Source: Lucifuga dentata
Taxonomy: Eukaryota > Chordata > Actinopteri > Ophidiiformes > Bythitidae
NCBI GenBank assembly: GCA_014773175.1
Contig: VXCM01002236.1
Location: forward strand, 62,001-126,000
DNA length: 64,000 bases
Direction of reading: 5' to 3'
Shown here: in pieces, positions 49,801 through 61,253 of the stretch
How the letters are laid out: every line of letters starts with the position of its first letter
Position numbering within the stretch: the first letter of the stretch is position 1
Made by a program: the position numbers and the translations under genes
The notes under the pieces: model-generated
Databases searched by the model: none
What the model was told of the DNA's origin: nothing
Seen by the model: the letters and a program-made list of their open reading frames with translations, nothing else

Positions 49801-50324
49801 ATATAATTGTCTGAGGTTAATGTATTAAAACACCTGCCAATCAGTTTGAGAGGTTTCAGTCCGTGTTTTAGCATGTAAGTAGTAAATTCATTTTCTTTTT
49901 TCATGGTGAATATCTTTGGTTGGTGTGATATTTTATCTGAAGTCATATCTTCCTTCTTCAACTTTTACTTACTGGCAGTAGTTCTCAGACTTGTTAAATA
50001 ATATGTGTAGATACATGGAGAGATACACATGTAGTGTTTGTTCATGGCTGTTTTTTTTTTTTTTTTTTTANTTTTTTTTTTTTTTTTTTTTAAAGAAGCT
50101 GTTGATATTTATGCATTTTTGCCAAAATAACCACTCTCCATCTACATCTATATGCCATCCTCCCTCTAGGCTATGTCTTCTGTATGCTCCACCGACTCCC
50201 AGAGCAACATGAGTGTTTGTTTGACCACCTGGGCCGTGGACGTCAGGAGGCCGTCCTCAAGATGGTCAAGCTCGACCGCAAAGTGGGGCGATCCTGCCAG
50301 CGTATCGGGGAGGAATGCTCCTGA
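31896..50324 (+). CDS. zfand3: AN1-type zinc finger protein 3 (ZFAND3), complete, 6 coding exons
   Basis: Coding exons: 31896-31978, 38782-38822, 39132-39320, 41441-41521, 45933-46154, 50170-50324. All junctions are GT-AG, phases agree, and the 771 nt give 256 aa (human protein 227). Seen: an [10 protein letters not shown] start almost identical to human, an A20-type finger with Cys22, Cys24, Cys36 and Cys39 followed by [13 protein letters not shown], a variable serine- and acid-rich middle with a basic EKRPR patch at 142-146, and a C-terminal AN1 finger with Cys186, Cys189, Cys203, Cys205, Cys210, His213, His219 and Cys221. The tail after the finger ([20 protein letters not shown]) is also strongly conserved. 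Fish-specific length comes mainly from a Ser-rich insert before the AN1 finger and a longer exon 3. The protein is also known as TEX27 and has been reported as a nuclear regulator; its biochemical role is poorly defined. Intron 1 (6.8 kb) holds several transposon relics. Confidence 0.95.
33493..33945 (+). mobile_element. short non-autonomous Helitron-like element
   Basis: The left end TCTAACTATC leads into a TCCGTCTGTCTGTCTGT segment, as in many fish Helitrons. The right end is a hairpin (GCCCGTT at 33904-33910, AACGGGC at 33929-33935) followed nine bases later by a terminal CTAG (33942-33945). The flanking bases are A and T, as expected for insertion into AT without target duplication. It contains the single-N duplication at 33757-33891, so the true length is probably about 385 bp. 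There is no Rep/helicase coding. Confidence 0.7.
33757..33891. repeat. 67 bp direct duplication around a single N (probable assembly artefact)
   Basis: Bases 33757-33823 and 33825-33891 are identical, with the N at 33824 between them. Confidence 0.85.
34156..34983 (+). pseudogene. degraded hAT transposon with BED-type zinc finger remnant
   Basis: The ends are TAGGGCTGGAC at the left and the reverse complement of TAGGGCTGGGC at the right. From about 34439 a translation reads [10 protein letters not shown], a stop, then [10 protein letters not shown], and after a frame change TSNLFQQLQ. These are the typical start, Cys pair and TSNL.xHL segment of ZBED/hAT BED fingers. Frames are broken by stops and a shift, and the rest of the transposase is missing. 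The 8 bp flanks match at only 5 positions. Confidence 0.6.
35071..35346 (-). mobile_element. SINE-like repeat with tRNA-like head
   Basis: On the minus strand a perfect Pol III B-box, GGTTCGAATCC, lies at 35310-35300. It is followed by the segment GCATGTTCTCCCCATGTTTG and a tail in CAGCCCTGTGATAGG. This arrangement is very common in teleost genomes. A related partial copy lies at 46370-46503. The exact family is not assigned. It is not a functional tRNA because no cloverleaf forms. Confidence 0.6.
38823..39131. other. zfand3: zfand3 intron 2
   Basis: A short 309-base intron with GTAAGT donor and CTATAG acceptor. It contains nothing beyond a T-run near 38960. Confidence 0.85.
39553..39600. 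repeat. 16 bp tandem repeat, three copies, zfand3 intron 3
   Basis: Unit TATGTAATATGGGCTG three times without mismatch. Confidence 0.95.
44291..45166. repeat. perfect tandem triplication, 3 x 292 bp, zfand3 intron 4
   Basis: Units 44291-44582, 44583-44874 and 44875-45166 appear identical throughout, each starting GAATCCCCAAAGC and ending GTGTAGATTAT. No coding or known repeat is recognised in the unit. It is either a very recent tandem amplification or an assembly error. Confidence 0.9.
46010..46045 (+). repeat. zfand3: 18 bp coding tandem repeat in the zfand3 serine-rich insert
   Basis: Two exact copies of TCATCATCTTTGTCTGCA, followed by a diverged third (TCATCGTCCTCGTCT), encode Ser/Leu/Ala-rich residues of exon 45933-46154. 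The length is a multiple of three, so the frame is kept. Confidence 0.9.
46370..46503 (-). mobile_element. partial SINE-like repeat, second copy
   Basis: It matches the distal part of the repeat at 35071-35346 (GGGCGAGG, GACAGACAAACTCATTCAC and GGTCAATTTAGAGTTTCCAA segments) but lacks the tRNA-like head. It lies in zfand3 intron 5. Confidence 0.6.
48097..48551 (+). repeat. dispersed repeat of unknown class, copy 2
   Basis: Partner of 30095-30543, in zfand3 intron 5. See that entry for shared landmarks. Confidence 0.75.
48763..48782. repeat. (TA)n microsatellite
   Basis: A short run of about 9 TA units. Confidence 0.85.
50051..50092. repeat. poly-T run with N before the last zfand3 exon
   Basis: A T homopolymer with an N at 50071, ending 78 bases before the acceptor of exon 50170-50324. 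Confidence 0.9.
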
Positions 50325-50580
50325 GCGGCCTTGCAACGGTGCTGCCCTTTCCTCAAAGACCCTAGATGTTCAGATGGCATCTTAGCACTAACAGGGATTT
50401 TTTTCCCCCCAGGATTTCTTCAGGGTTTTGGATACAAACCTCTATAGTCTTATTCTAAACTGTACTTTGTGTTTTTATCCCCAGTCTTGCCCACTGCCCA
50501 GTTTTCTGCTTCTGATGGCTTGATCATATCCCTGCTGCTAAGATGCCTTTTGGAAAATCCAAACCCAGGAATGAGAGAAC

Positions 50581-50586
50581 AATAAA
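50581..50586 (+). promoter_or_regulatory. zfand3: candidate zfand3 polyadenylation signal AATAAA (first of three)
   Basis: AATAAA lies 257 bases after the zfand3 stop. Further copies are at 50661-50666 and 50752-50757, so alternative polyadenylation within about 450 bases of the stop is plausible. This is motif-based only. Confidence 0.5.
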
Positions 50587-53500
50587 GGGGGACATACAGT
50601 ACATAGTTCTCTTTTCTGCAAGCTCCTGAAGAGACTGAAGGCATGAAGAGAGGAAGAATGAATAAAAGTGTGAAATGGAAAAGAAATAGTGCTTTATAGA
50701 AATATTTGTTCTGAGAACCAGTTTAAGACACTTTAACTAGGAAAAAAAATGAATAAAATGTAAGAACAGAAAGAGAAGAGGAGGACACTGTTTGTGTCCA
50801 CTTTTGCTTTGGCACAGTTTATGGATTGTGCTCTTTACCTCAAAATCAGACAGAGTTATGTGCTCTGCGACAAGCATGAAAGGTGTGAAACAAACCCAGC
50901 CAGACTCATTTTTAGTCAGTGTCTTACCTCCACCACTCCTAATCCTTACCTTTAGGAACTCACACACACAAACATACTCATACATATCCACCTCAGGATA
51001 TTAGAACATCAATGCCTAATCTTCACTCCTCATTTGTTAAATTTCCACCCTCTTTTCCTGCTGCAGGACACCTCCTTTGTTTAAAGATTATTTTGAAGGT
51101 GTTTCTGCTTTACTGAGGAGCACAATGTGGAGGACGACTTTGGAGACAAATTCAAACCTTGCTCTTTGATCCAGACTATTGTTGGGAACACTGAGCTGGT
51201 TGTCCGTTGGATTTGACTTGATCTGTCTAAACATGGGAGTGTGATTGAGGATTCTGTCTGTTTCAGGTTTTATCTGTTTCAGGTTTTATCTCCTTAGCTC
51301 CTCACCACACCTTTGGCTTGTTTTTTTTTGTTTTTTTTTTTTTTTTCAAAATGTGGAATATGTATGATTATGGATTATGAAGTGTATGATTAATAATTGG
51401 ACCTGGTATGTCTGCATTGCTCATCTGTTGTTCACATTGAGCACAAGCTGGGAAATTCAAATATCACAGCACACTTTGAGTTTAGGCTGAAACAGAGAGT
51501 GAAGAAGTGCCACTAAGGTTCCGGTTTCTGGGATGGTGATGGTGATGTAGTTCAGGTCTCATGATGTCTACAGGCAAGATCTTTGTTCTAGCCTTGAAAC
51601 AAGACTTCATATTCTTTGCTTATTTGTCTGCCCAACACTGAATGCCAATGTTTATCCTTTCCTTAATAACCCATCTTTTCATTTCCAGCTATCATGATGA
51701 GCTCTTTTGCATCCTTCACCTCCTGCCTTTCCTTTCATTTTCCCCATCTTCTTTTTCTCTTATTTATCTTTACACTTACTGATTGTTGTATTTTTTCTTT
51801 ATTTCACTCTCTCTTTCTCCCTCTTGTAGATGAGAAAATGGAGAGATGGGTGTTAAATGTGGCTGTGGTGAGCACAGTGCTGGAAGTTAAAATCAGCACA
51901 TCATTACTCTCCAAACCTTTTCCTGGTGGGCTATAAAAGAAATGAATAGAAATTGCATCATGAATGAATATTCTGTATCTCGAAGAAATCCTCATTTAAC
52001 GTCTTTTTGTGTTGCAGATTTACTTACACTTTAGTGCACAACTGCATTTTTTTAAGTTGTAATGTGGTGTAGAATGGGAAGATGAAAATGGAAAATTCAG
52101 TTTTTGTTTCCATTTCTTTTGTTTTGCTTCTCCTTTACAACATTTTCTTTTGTTAAGAAAGAATAAACTGGATTAGACAAACATTTTACATCTCCTGGTG
52201 CCGTTATTGGGGTGATGGATGGAAAGATGAAGAATTAGTTAGCAGGCAGAGGAAGACAGTGCATGTGTGAGGTGTTGCATGCATGTGTTAGAGATGAAGC
52301 CTTACAATATGTCACCAGTTCGCTGCCATGTCCAACAATTTTACAGGACTATAAACATTTACTGTTCATAGGGGGCTGGTTATAAAGCTCATTTACTCAT
52401 TTACTTTACAAATCTGTTCATGTGTGTGTGTGTTAGTGTGCGTGCATGTACTGCTAATATAGAATTTTAACTAAAGAGGTTTCTGATGGTATGAGTCTTG
52501 TGGGCTGGCTACGCTAATTAATGCTGTGCAAAAAGAAAACATGTAGCCATGATCAAAAGGCATCTTCAAACAGAAAGTTGGTCAACTGCCTGCCTGACCA
52601 TAACCTGTAATCCAGACTGAGATGAAAATATGAAAGCTAGCACCAAACTATACAGTACTCACAGAAGAGTCGCCTCTCTCGAGGTTTGACCAGTGGACAA
52701 GTAGTCAAATATGTTAAAAATTACCTGCATATCTCTGTATGATGCTCATTGTCCTGTCTGCATTGTTTTTTTTGTTTTTTTTTATTTAAAAGATTTGAAA
52801 TACAGAATTTCTGATTGTATTTGAAGCTTTTTATATGTTCTTTAAAAAACAAAAAAACTAAAGTAAGCCATTGTGAAACCGTAATTACTGGGATGATGAG
52901 AAGCTGGGACCTAAAACACAGAAATTCTGTATTATATAAATTATATGTATATTTCCTGTTAAAAATTACTGTCACTCATTTTTGTCTCGCTCGTTTATGA
53001 ATGTCTAACTCCTGAATGCTAACATGAACACAAAAAGATCTGGGTGAAACAGCTAAAAGCTCCTCAGAGTCAGCTTCCATTACTGTAACACTGACATCAG
53101 TTACTTACAAATGAAACTAAGCAGCATCAGGTTGACAGGATGTTCATTTGATTTTCCCAAGAGAGCTTTTTACTTTTTTCCTTCAGGAAATTGGTATTTT
53201 TCTCATTACAACTGCCACCCACCCACACACACACACACATTGTGCATATAAAGCATATGTGCGCATCATGGTATGTCTATACTGTACTGTACATATATTT
53301 TGGTAAGTCTCCTCAATCTTTTAAAAGCCCTCTGTTTCTGTTGTCCACCTCTATATTGTCTTTTTTTTTTTTTTTTTTTTTTTTAAATATTGGCTTGGTT
53401 ATGTCCTCAGACAGTGGAAGAAACACACTGCCAGTGTTGGATGGCAGTGAAGAGCATAGGATTTGTATTTGCTGGAGGCTAAACACTGCTAGAGAGGGAT

Positions 53501-54161
53501 TTGGTGGACAAGATGTGACCCTACAGGTAATCTACTTCCAGCTCAACAAATAATCAGTCATTCATCGTCTTGTCAGTTTTACTGTATACACCACTCTTGT
53601 ATTGGACACTATCTTGTTAACATTTTATATTTGTTATGTCTTTTTCCAGCCTGCCATTTTATGTCTCTTGTTATCACTTTCCCTTAATCTCTCTTTTGCA
53701 CCACGCACATGAAAAAGTGAGGAAAAATACAGAAATTATAGAATCAGATGTACCTTAGTTAACATTGGTGTCACCTAAGCTAAGAGCCTTTATTAGATTT
53801 GATGAGCACTTCTGAGTATGAAAGCATGTGTGTAATTACACCTAATGCATTCCATCCTCTTCAACACAGATTATGTTACATTTTCATTTAATATGATAAA
53901 ACATGTTCTGGACCTCACCATCTGAAGTCAGCCTTCAAAATACCGTGAATTATAATATAATATTATATAATAGATTTATGTGCACGGATATATGCATTTT
54001 ATGAATATACTGTACAAATGTATAGCCAATTGCCTTTTGTTAAATTTTACATTATTTCAGTACACTCAATAAACCTGCATCATTACACTTACAATGCACA
54101 AAATGAATCCTGAAAACTTGTGATAATATTTTTGAGGTCAACACTGAATTCAAATGATTAA

Positions 54162-54187
54162 TGAGAGAGAGAGAGAGAGAGAGAGAG
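54162..54187. repeat. (GA)n microsatellite
   Basis: About 13 GA units. Confidence 0.95.
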
Positions 54188-54517
54188 TTATCAAGCTGTA
54201 GTTCTAACAGATTTTTAGCTTTTAACTCATTGCCATGCAGCTGGTTCCATTTAACAAAGTCACTATATAATACCTGCCAACCATCAAACAGCAGCCAGTG
54301 CTAAAAGTGAATGATTTTCTGCAGGTTAAGACTTTCTCAGGAGATGATGGCATTAGTGGAGACCAAAACAGAGCTAAAAGGAGAGTGTGTAATGGACTAG
54401 TAGTGCAGAAACACAGATCAGCTGATTTGCTAATTTTGCTGTCTGCCAGATGTGTAATTAGGAAACTGCTTGCTAATATGTTAGTTAGAAACTTCATAAT
54501 ATATGAAGCAAAAATAT

Positions 54518-54646
54518 GTCAGGACTGCAAATTTATTGGCATGTTTTTGCATTTTTATATCCTTTGGGCCAAAAAAAAAACNGTCAGGACTGCAAATTTA
54601 TTGGCATGTTTTTGCATTTTTATATCCTTTGGGCCAAAAAAAAAAC
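54518..54646. repeat. 64 bp direct duplication around a single N (probable assembly artefact)
   Basis: Bases 54518-54581 and 54583-54646 are identical, with the N at 54582 between them. Each copy ends in an A-run. Confidence 0.85.
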
Positions 54647-55016
54647 AAAAAAAAACATTGCAGTTTTATTTCCAGGCACAGATGTATTAAAACATATATT
54701 TTTCTCTCTTTCACAACCTGTCTAAAGCAAGTGCTGCATGAATTCCAACAGATGGTTCACCTGTGCAGCACATCCACAGCAGGTAGCCAGTCTGCTGGCA
54801 GTTCATTAGTCACCTCTGACTTGCATTTGTTGGCTTTTGCTTTGGAATTCCCCTTTGGAATGCCCTGCTTTATTATCAGATGTCATACGTTAACTCTGGT
54901 CAACCTTCTGGTCGTTTGAGCGCTGAGCAGTGAGCCAATGATGCAAAGGAACACAGCTTGCTCACAGTTCATTGCACATCTGTCATCAATGCAAAATCAC
55001 CACAAGTAATAAGTCA

Positions 55017-55043
55017 AAAAAAAAAAAAAAAAAAAAAANAAAA
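55017..55043. repeat. poly-A run with N
   Basis: An A homopolymer interrupted by an N at 55039. Confidence 0.95.
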
Positions 55044-56729
55044 ATACCCTGAAAATTTGAGACAATTCTATCGGTAATTTATCACTCAGTACTCTGTATT
55101 TTTAGCATTATTAGGCTTGAGGAAGTGTATTCTGTTTGAAACAATCCTCATTTAAACCATATGATAGTCTTTACTTAAAACATAGCCTTTTTTAATCAGC
55201 AGACCTCCAAAGCATTAAATAACCACTCTGAATTGCATTCACAACATACCTGAGGATGGTATCTGTTATTAGCATGCATGATGGGTGGAGATATATTCTT
55301 AAACTTCTGAGTCTAACCTTTTGCTCAAAGACACGTGGTATAATCCCCTCTCATACCATAGCTAATTACTGCAGCATCATTCATTACCATCAAAACCATT
55401 TTCAACCACTACACATTGCCAGTCTGCAGCAGGACCTTCACACAGTTGTACTGCTGACATTTGCTCAGGTTTAAGAGGAAATTAGTGGTGACAGTGGAAG
55501 ATCCAATTGCAGGGTAGCCATTATTGTCAGTCGGCCATTTTTTTTCCATCTGACCTTTAAGGGAGACGCTGACGGCACACTTTTGTTACTGGCTGACTTC
55601 AACAGGGATGAGATTAACCAGTGAAAAGGATGAAGAATTAATGAATTATGATGAATAAGAGTGGTCTGTATTATAATATGAGGGTCAGTTATGGGTGATG
55701 GGCAAGAGAAGGAGTCAGGTTTCAAACTCCAAAATGATGAGCTCAGTTTCACAATTCAATAAAAATCTTTGAAAAATACCACTTCCGGAAATCCCATGAG
55801 TCAGTATCTCTAACCATATCTCTAACCATTTAGTTATGAAGTGAGTTATCTGCTGTTGTTGCTATTATTTAGTGTCTCGTTCATCATGGATATCTCATTT
55901 TGCAACTCAACTCTTCTACAGTATATTCTCAGAGGCAGAGGTGTTGTGGGCATTGCATGTTAGCAGGGTTACTCATAAAGTTACGAACCAATTTTGACAA
56001 AATTAACAAAAACTTGGTGGAGAGGTAGGGTATGGTCCAGGGAAGACCCATTTATTTTTTCTGCATATCCAGATGCAAGGGCAAACAAGGAATCTTGTTA
56101 ATGATTTCTTAACTTTATGAGATATGGTTTTCAGTGTTTTTTTTCAAGAGGTGCAATTTAGGCTTGATTTGGATGATTTTTAAAACTAGTGTTTTTTTTG
56201 TTTATGTGTGTGTATACTGTATATATATAAACAATTTATTATTATTATTATTATTATTATTATGTTATTTAGGTCAATATATTGCTGGAACCAAGGCTTT
56301 CTTCCTGCTGCAATGTATGCAAAATGCAAAAATGCAAAAAAACCTGTGTAATGGAGTGAAATAACACACCAAGCAAAAATAGCAGAAAAGCAAATAAAAG
56401 AAACCCAAATTCCCAACCATCTTCTCCAAATTCGGCTCTTTAATTCTAGTTCCTATGTCACAGAACACCTATTAATAGCTTTATGTTATTGCAGCATCTA
56501 ATTTTACGTGAATTCTTCACACCAATGTCAAAATAAGTCCACAGAAGATAGTATCTTATTTTCCCCCCAACAGCATTTTGCTTATTAATGTGAAGTCATC
56601 ATGGCTGTGTGCTACTGTAAAGCTACGATTATTTGGCTGTCTGGCTGGGACCACTATTGATTTCCTGTTTTTTAAGTCTTTTAACAGAAGCCAAAGTAGG
56701 GCAGTTTGTTTACCTCTGTTGCCGCCCTT

Positions 56730-56787
<58 letters not shown>

Positions 56788-56794
56788 ACACACA
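56730..56794. repeat. (CT)n/(CA)n compound microsatellite
   Basis: About 10 CT units followed by about 21 CA units with one TA interruption. Confidence 0.95.
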
Positions 56795-56970
56795 AGTTAG
56801 CCAGGGAAACCACATACATGGTTAGTCAATCTGTAAACAGCCCTACAATCCATTTTTTCTCTTTTTCTCCCAAGTGGGAAACCAATCCACACAGAGGCCC
56901 ATCTGCTGAAATGGGATCTTAGATAACCCAAGATAACGCCTGCCTGTGTCTATATCTCAGCATGCTGTGC

Positions 56971-56973
<3 letters not shown>

Positions 56974-57016
<43 letters not shown>
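56974..57016. repeat. (TC)n microsatellite
   Basis: About 19 TC units, then GTGTG. Confidence 0.95.
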
Positions 57017-57017
<1 letters not shown>

Positions 57018-57398
57018 CATGTGTGTGTTTTGAATGTGTACATCTCTGTAGTTCTCTAAATGTCAGCCTGGATGAGGTTGTTTACACAGGTTTTGCATGT
57101 TAAATGTTAAATATCCTTTTAAGCTACACTTCAGAACATTCATGCACACTCACACAAATACATGCAGACATACAGACGCACACATATACAGAAACGTACA
57201 ACATATCTACAGTATGAGCACTATTTTACTTATCTGTTTAATGGTTGACAAAAATACACAAAGCCACTCTTCTCTGTGCTTTGAATATAGACAGTTTCAC
57301 AAAAGCACAAGGTCTCTCTCCTCTTAGTCATTGCTCTTTCACCCTTGTTGACCTTTCATATTTACTATGACCTCTCCAGCTTCACACTACAGAATATT

Positions 57399-57448
57399 AG
57401 CCACTCTATGTATCACACTCATTACCGAGTGTGATACATACAGTGGCT
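57399..57448. repeat. near-perfect palindrome, 22 bp stem
   Basis: 57399-57420 pairs with 57427-57448 at 21 of 22 positions across the 6-base loop ATTACC. The inner stem is TATGTATCACACTC. Weaker complementarity continues a few bases outward. Confidence 0.9.
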
Positions 57449-58688
57449 ATTATGTTTACATACATGCTATACTCTGTCTTTTTGTCTGTGCTGCGATTAA
57501 GGCAAGAATGTGGACTAAGACGCGTATGGATTTGATACGATTCCAACCTTCCATGAATGTATGAGTCATTGCTTAATTGGATTACAAAGTGAAGCGCACA
57601 CAAATGCATGACAAGATTACTCTGATTATAAAACAATAGATCATTTACATGCTTGAGTAAATTGATTTACAATCACATAATCAAGGAGTAAGCCATTATT
57701 ATTATGGTGTTTACTTGATATTTGAAAGAATTGATTTTATTGCCTTATATCAGAGTAGAATCAATGGTTTAATTGGCAAGTAAATGCATCAAGTGAGTGT
57801 TTGTGTTTGTATAAAAGGTCATGTCCACACAATAGGGTTGGAAAATTTGAAAGCAAAACTATATTTTTGTCCTCTCATCCACACAGTAGGCCTTTGTCAT
57901 TGTCCAACACCAATAACAGAGTTTTTGGAAATGCTTTCCTAGCGCAAAAAATTGAAAATGTTAGTGCTGTGTTGTTTGGATAGTGAAAAGACTTTTTTCA
58001 AAATGATGATATGCCAGAAGGGTTTAGGTACATTACTTTTTTGGTTTCACCATAGTAAATGATGGTGTTGATTTTAGTTTATACTGATTTTTAACGCAGA
58101 TGTCGACGTTACAGCAAACAGGGCCTAGATAAGAGAGACAGTGACAAAGAGAAGATAAAGTGAGAAAGAGAGAGACAATGTTAGAAATGGCAGAGTAAGG
58201 GGGTTTATTCGTATGAAAGGCAGGATGACAAGGAGAGGAAAGAAAAAATGAGAAGAGAGAAGGGGGTCATTGAAAGGCACATTTGAATCAAGTATTCACC
58301 AGTTGGCACATTTTATCTCCAAACAAAAAACCAGAAGAGGTCAGCGTACTGAGGCTACATTTGGACAGAGATGGCAGGAAATGTTTGAAGACACAAAGGA
58401 GATAGAGAAGGAACAGGAGAAGAGAGGGTGAGATGGGGTCTGCAAGGAAAAGTACTGCTCGTCTGTCAGGAAACCCTGACAACACAATCTCTCAGACCCC
58501 TCCCAACTCGCTCCTGGATTCTATTACCCAAGCAGTGATAAAAATTTCCCAATGACACCAGCACTATTGCATCTCCAAAAGGCTCAGATAGAAACATAAA
58601 TTCAATGCACCACTGCTGTATAGTGTCTAATTGCTAATTGTTGTAATATCACATTACACTGAGCAGCTCCTAACAAATTAGAGGCCTG

Positions 58689-58690
<2 letters not shown>

Positions 58691-58752
<62 letters not shown>
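58691..58752. repeat. (GT)n microsatellite, 31 units
   Basis: An uninterrupted alternating GT run of 62 bases, the longest pure dinucleotide tract in the window. Confidence 0.97.
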
Positions 58753-58754
<2 letters not shown>

Positions 58755-58840
58755 GCAAGACGTAGGAATGCAAATTTATTTATCTAGAGTGATCCATGAT
58801 ATTAGACAACCTAATGTGTAGGTTGGGTTTCAGGCAGCGG

Positions 58841-58890
<50 letters not shown>
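58841..58890. repeat. (CT)n/(GT)n compound microsatellite
   Basis: Ten CT units followed by fifteen GT units. Confidence 0.95.
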
Positions 58891-58892
<2 letters not shown>

Positions 58893-59718
58893 AGAATGAG
58901 ACAGAAAATAAACCATTAACTGCAGTCTCAAAACTGTGACTGTTCTTAAGCTACAATGCTATTGAACACACTGCAAACAACATGTAAAGAAAATCATCAT
59001 GACACCCAGCTGTTAGGATGCACATAATCAATTCTAAATATATACTTTCAAAGTCTCATTAACCTTTATTGATCCTGGAAGGTTTCCTAAGCACACATGC
59101 TTATCGCAAAATCCTTCTTGCATATTAAGAATTTGCTCATCCAATATTTTTCATACAGATGTGTTAGAGAATTTATTCATTTAGTACATCAATCTAAAGG
59201 CCGTTTCACACCAGTGTGTTGCAGGTTTGTGGTGTGGGGTTTCCCTGTGGATACCCTGCACAGAAACCTGCATGCAAAACTTACACACAAATGCAGATTT
59301 TCTGCATTTGTTCCATCCAAATTCTCTGTACATGTGGGAATGTATACAATACAGACCAGACTTTTGAGGCCACCCCCAGATTTAATATGACCAGACTGTG
59401 TAGCAAGTTAACCCCAAAATGATGTGGAGAAGGCAGACAGCAGCTATTGAGTAGAATGTTAAAACACATCAGCAAGGGAGTTGGAAAACAACTGGAGTAC
59501 CAGTGCACTAATACAGACTGGGCATGTCTTCATTAAAAATCATTTCTTAAGCCATAGTAGCTACATAATGTGCTCTTGTTGACATATTTTTCTTGAAAAC
59601 TAATTAGTTACATTTATTTTATATATTTTTGTCATTTCATGTGCAAGAAATTGTAAAACAGTGTATTGATGATTTTTTTTTTTTTTTAATGGGAGTGGCT
59701 TTAAACCTCTGGCCTGTA

Positions 59719-59772
59719 GTGTGTGTGTGTGTGTGTGTGTGTGTACATATATATATATACGTATATATATAC
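59719..59772. repeat. (GT)n/(TA)n compound microsatellite
   Basis: About 12 GT units, then interrupted ATAT and GTATATAT units. Confidence 0.9.
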
Positions 59773-61179
59773 AGTATCTATCACAACATCACAACTAAAA
59801 GCTAATAAATGTATTAGCATGGTCACATGCAGATATCATTCCAGGCAAAATGTAATGTGTAAACACTTAATACTACATTACAAATACATTTGCATATACA
59901 AAACAAAGGACACCATCATTGCTCATATATTTTTAGACAAATGTGTTAAATTATGATATCGCAGCTAAAAGCCAGTCACTATCAGAAATCAGATATCATC
60001 ACTACCACTATTTTTGGCTAACTTGCTACCTAGCAAACTAGCATAGCTAGCATTAAGAGAGGAGTTCTGTGTTAGCTAACATTAACAATAAGGTTAGAAT
60101 AAATTAATTACCATATTCCTATAAGCTCCTGTGCAGTTGGCGACCAGATTTGCTCTTTGGCTTCAGCATTCATGCAATCCGCTGTGTATCAATGAGACAC
60201 CAAGTTGATCAGTCTTTCCTCTGTGGATGCAGAGTGTGATGTATGATCTATTAGAAATGTTTTTACGGTCAATATCTCTGACATTTTGGCTACTTTCAAA
60301 CTTGAGGACAATTTTTGATCCCTGAATGAGGAGTAAGCTCAGCTCAGAGCTCAGGCTGGCTAAAACCATTTTTAACTGCAGATGTGTTTTTTGTCACGAT
60401 GTTCTACTGCTGCTTGTTTGCTGCTGTTTTCCTTTTGTCTAACCTGTAATCATTATGTCCCTGTGACTGTTATTATAGGATTTAAGAATTTGAGGATAAA
60501 TGTTTTTTTGGTTTAATGAGATGAGCTACAGCAACTGAAAGAATTCTAATCTTTGAGGCATCTGTGTCAAATTATTTCAACGTATCCAGTCTTTCATCAT
60601 GAGAATTTACAACAACGTCAAGACGAGGTCATTTTGTTTTTCTCAAAAAAATCTTCTAAAGCTGTTTACAGACAACAAGGTATCAGGCATTTAACAACTG
60701 CTTTGATTAAAACTCTGTTTCTCTGACCTGACAGAATAAATAATTCATAATTAGTTAAAAGAATTTATTGAATAATTCATTCTAATTTCTCCCACACTTT
60801 TTTTTTCTTATGTGGTTGTTGTTGTCATGGTGTCACACCCTGTAATTTTTCGGAAAAGTGGTGTACAAATTAAGCATTAAACCTACGTAATGTAGCTCTG
60901 ACGAGCCACTATTTCTGGTTTCTCTTGTTTTCTAAAATCTTATTATGACATCTGGGAACAACTCATCTTCACTGTCCACCACACCATCGATGGGCAATAT
61001 TAACAGAGTGGAGAAAAAAGAGTGTTAATAGTTACCTTGGAAACTAAACAACTGACCCAAAACAAAAATGAAAAAAGAAAACAGGATTTCTACCTGCTGC
61101 CATGACCTGCACTCTCACTCTCGCTATTACAGTACCTCTCCATTCTCTCTGCTTTCTCTTACCATGAATCTCTTTCTCG

Positions 61180-61218
61180 GGAAACACACACACATGTGCA
61201 CACACTCACGCATGCACG

Positions 61219-61250
<32 letters not shown>
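61180..61250. repeat. (CA)n microsatellite, interrupted
   Basis: CA-rich from 61180, with a pure run of about 15 units at 61220-61249. Confidence 0.9.

Positions 61251-61253
<3 letters not shown>

Noticed and set aside
53191..53553. Possible extra exon in a 120-codon frame
   Set aside because: The frame starts in CA-rich and T-rich low-complexity sequence and the rest resembles no known protein.
54298..54919. Overlapping 130- and 138-codon open frames
   Set aside because: They run through the N at 54582 and its duplicated flanks, so their length is partly artefactual.
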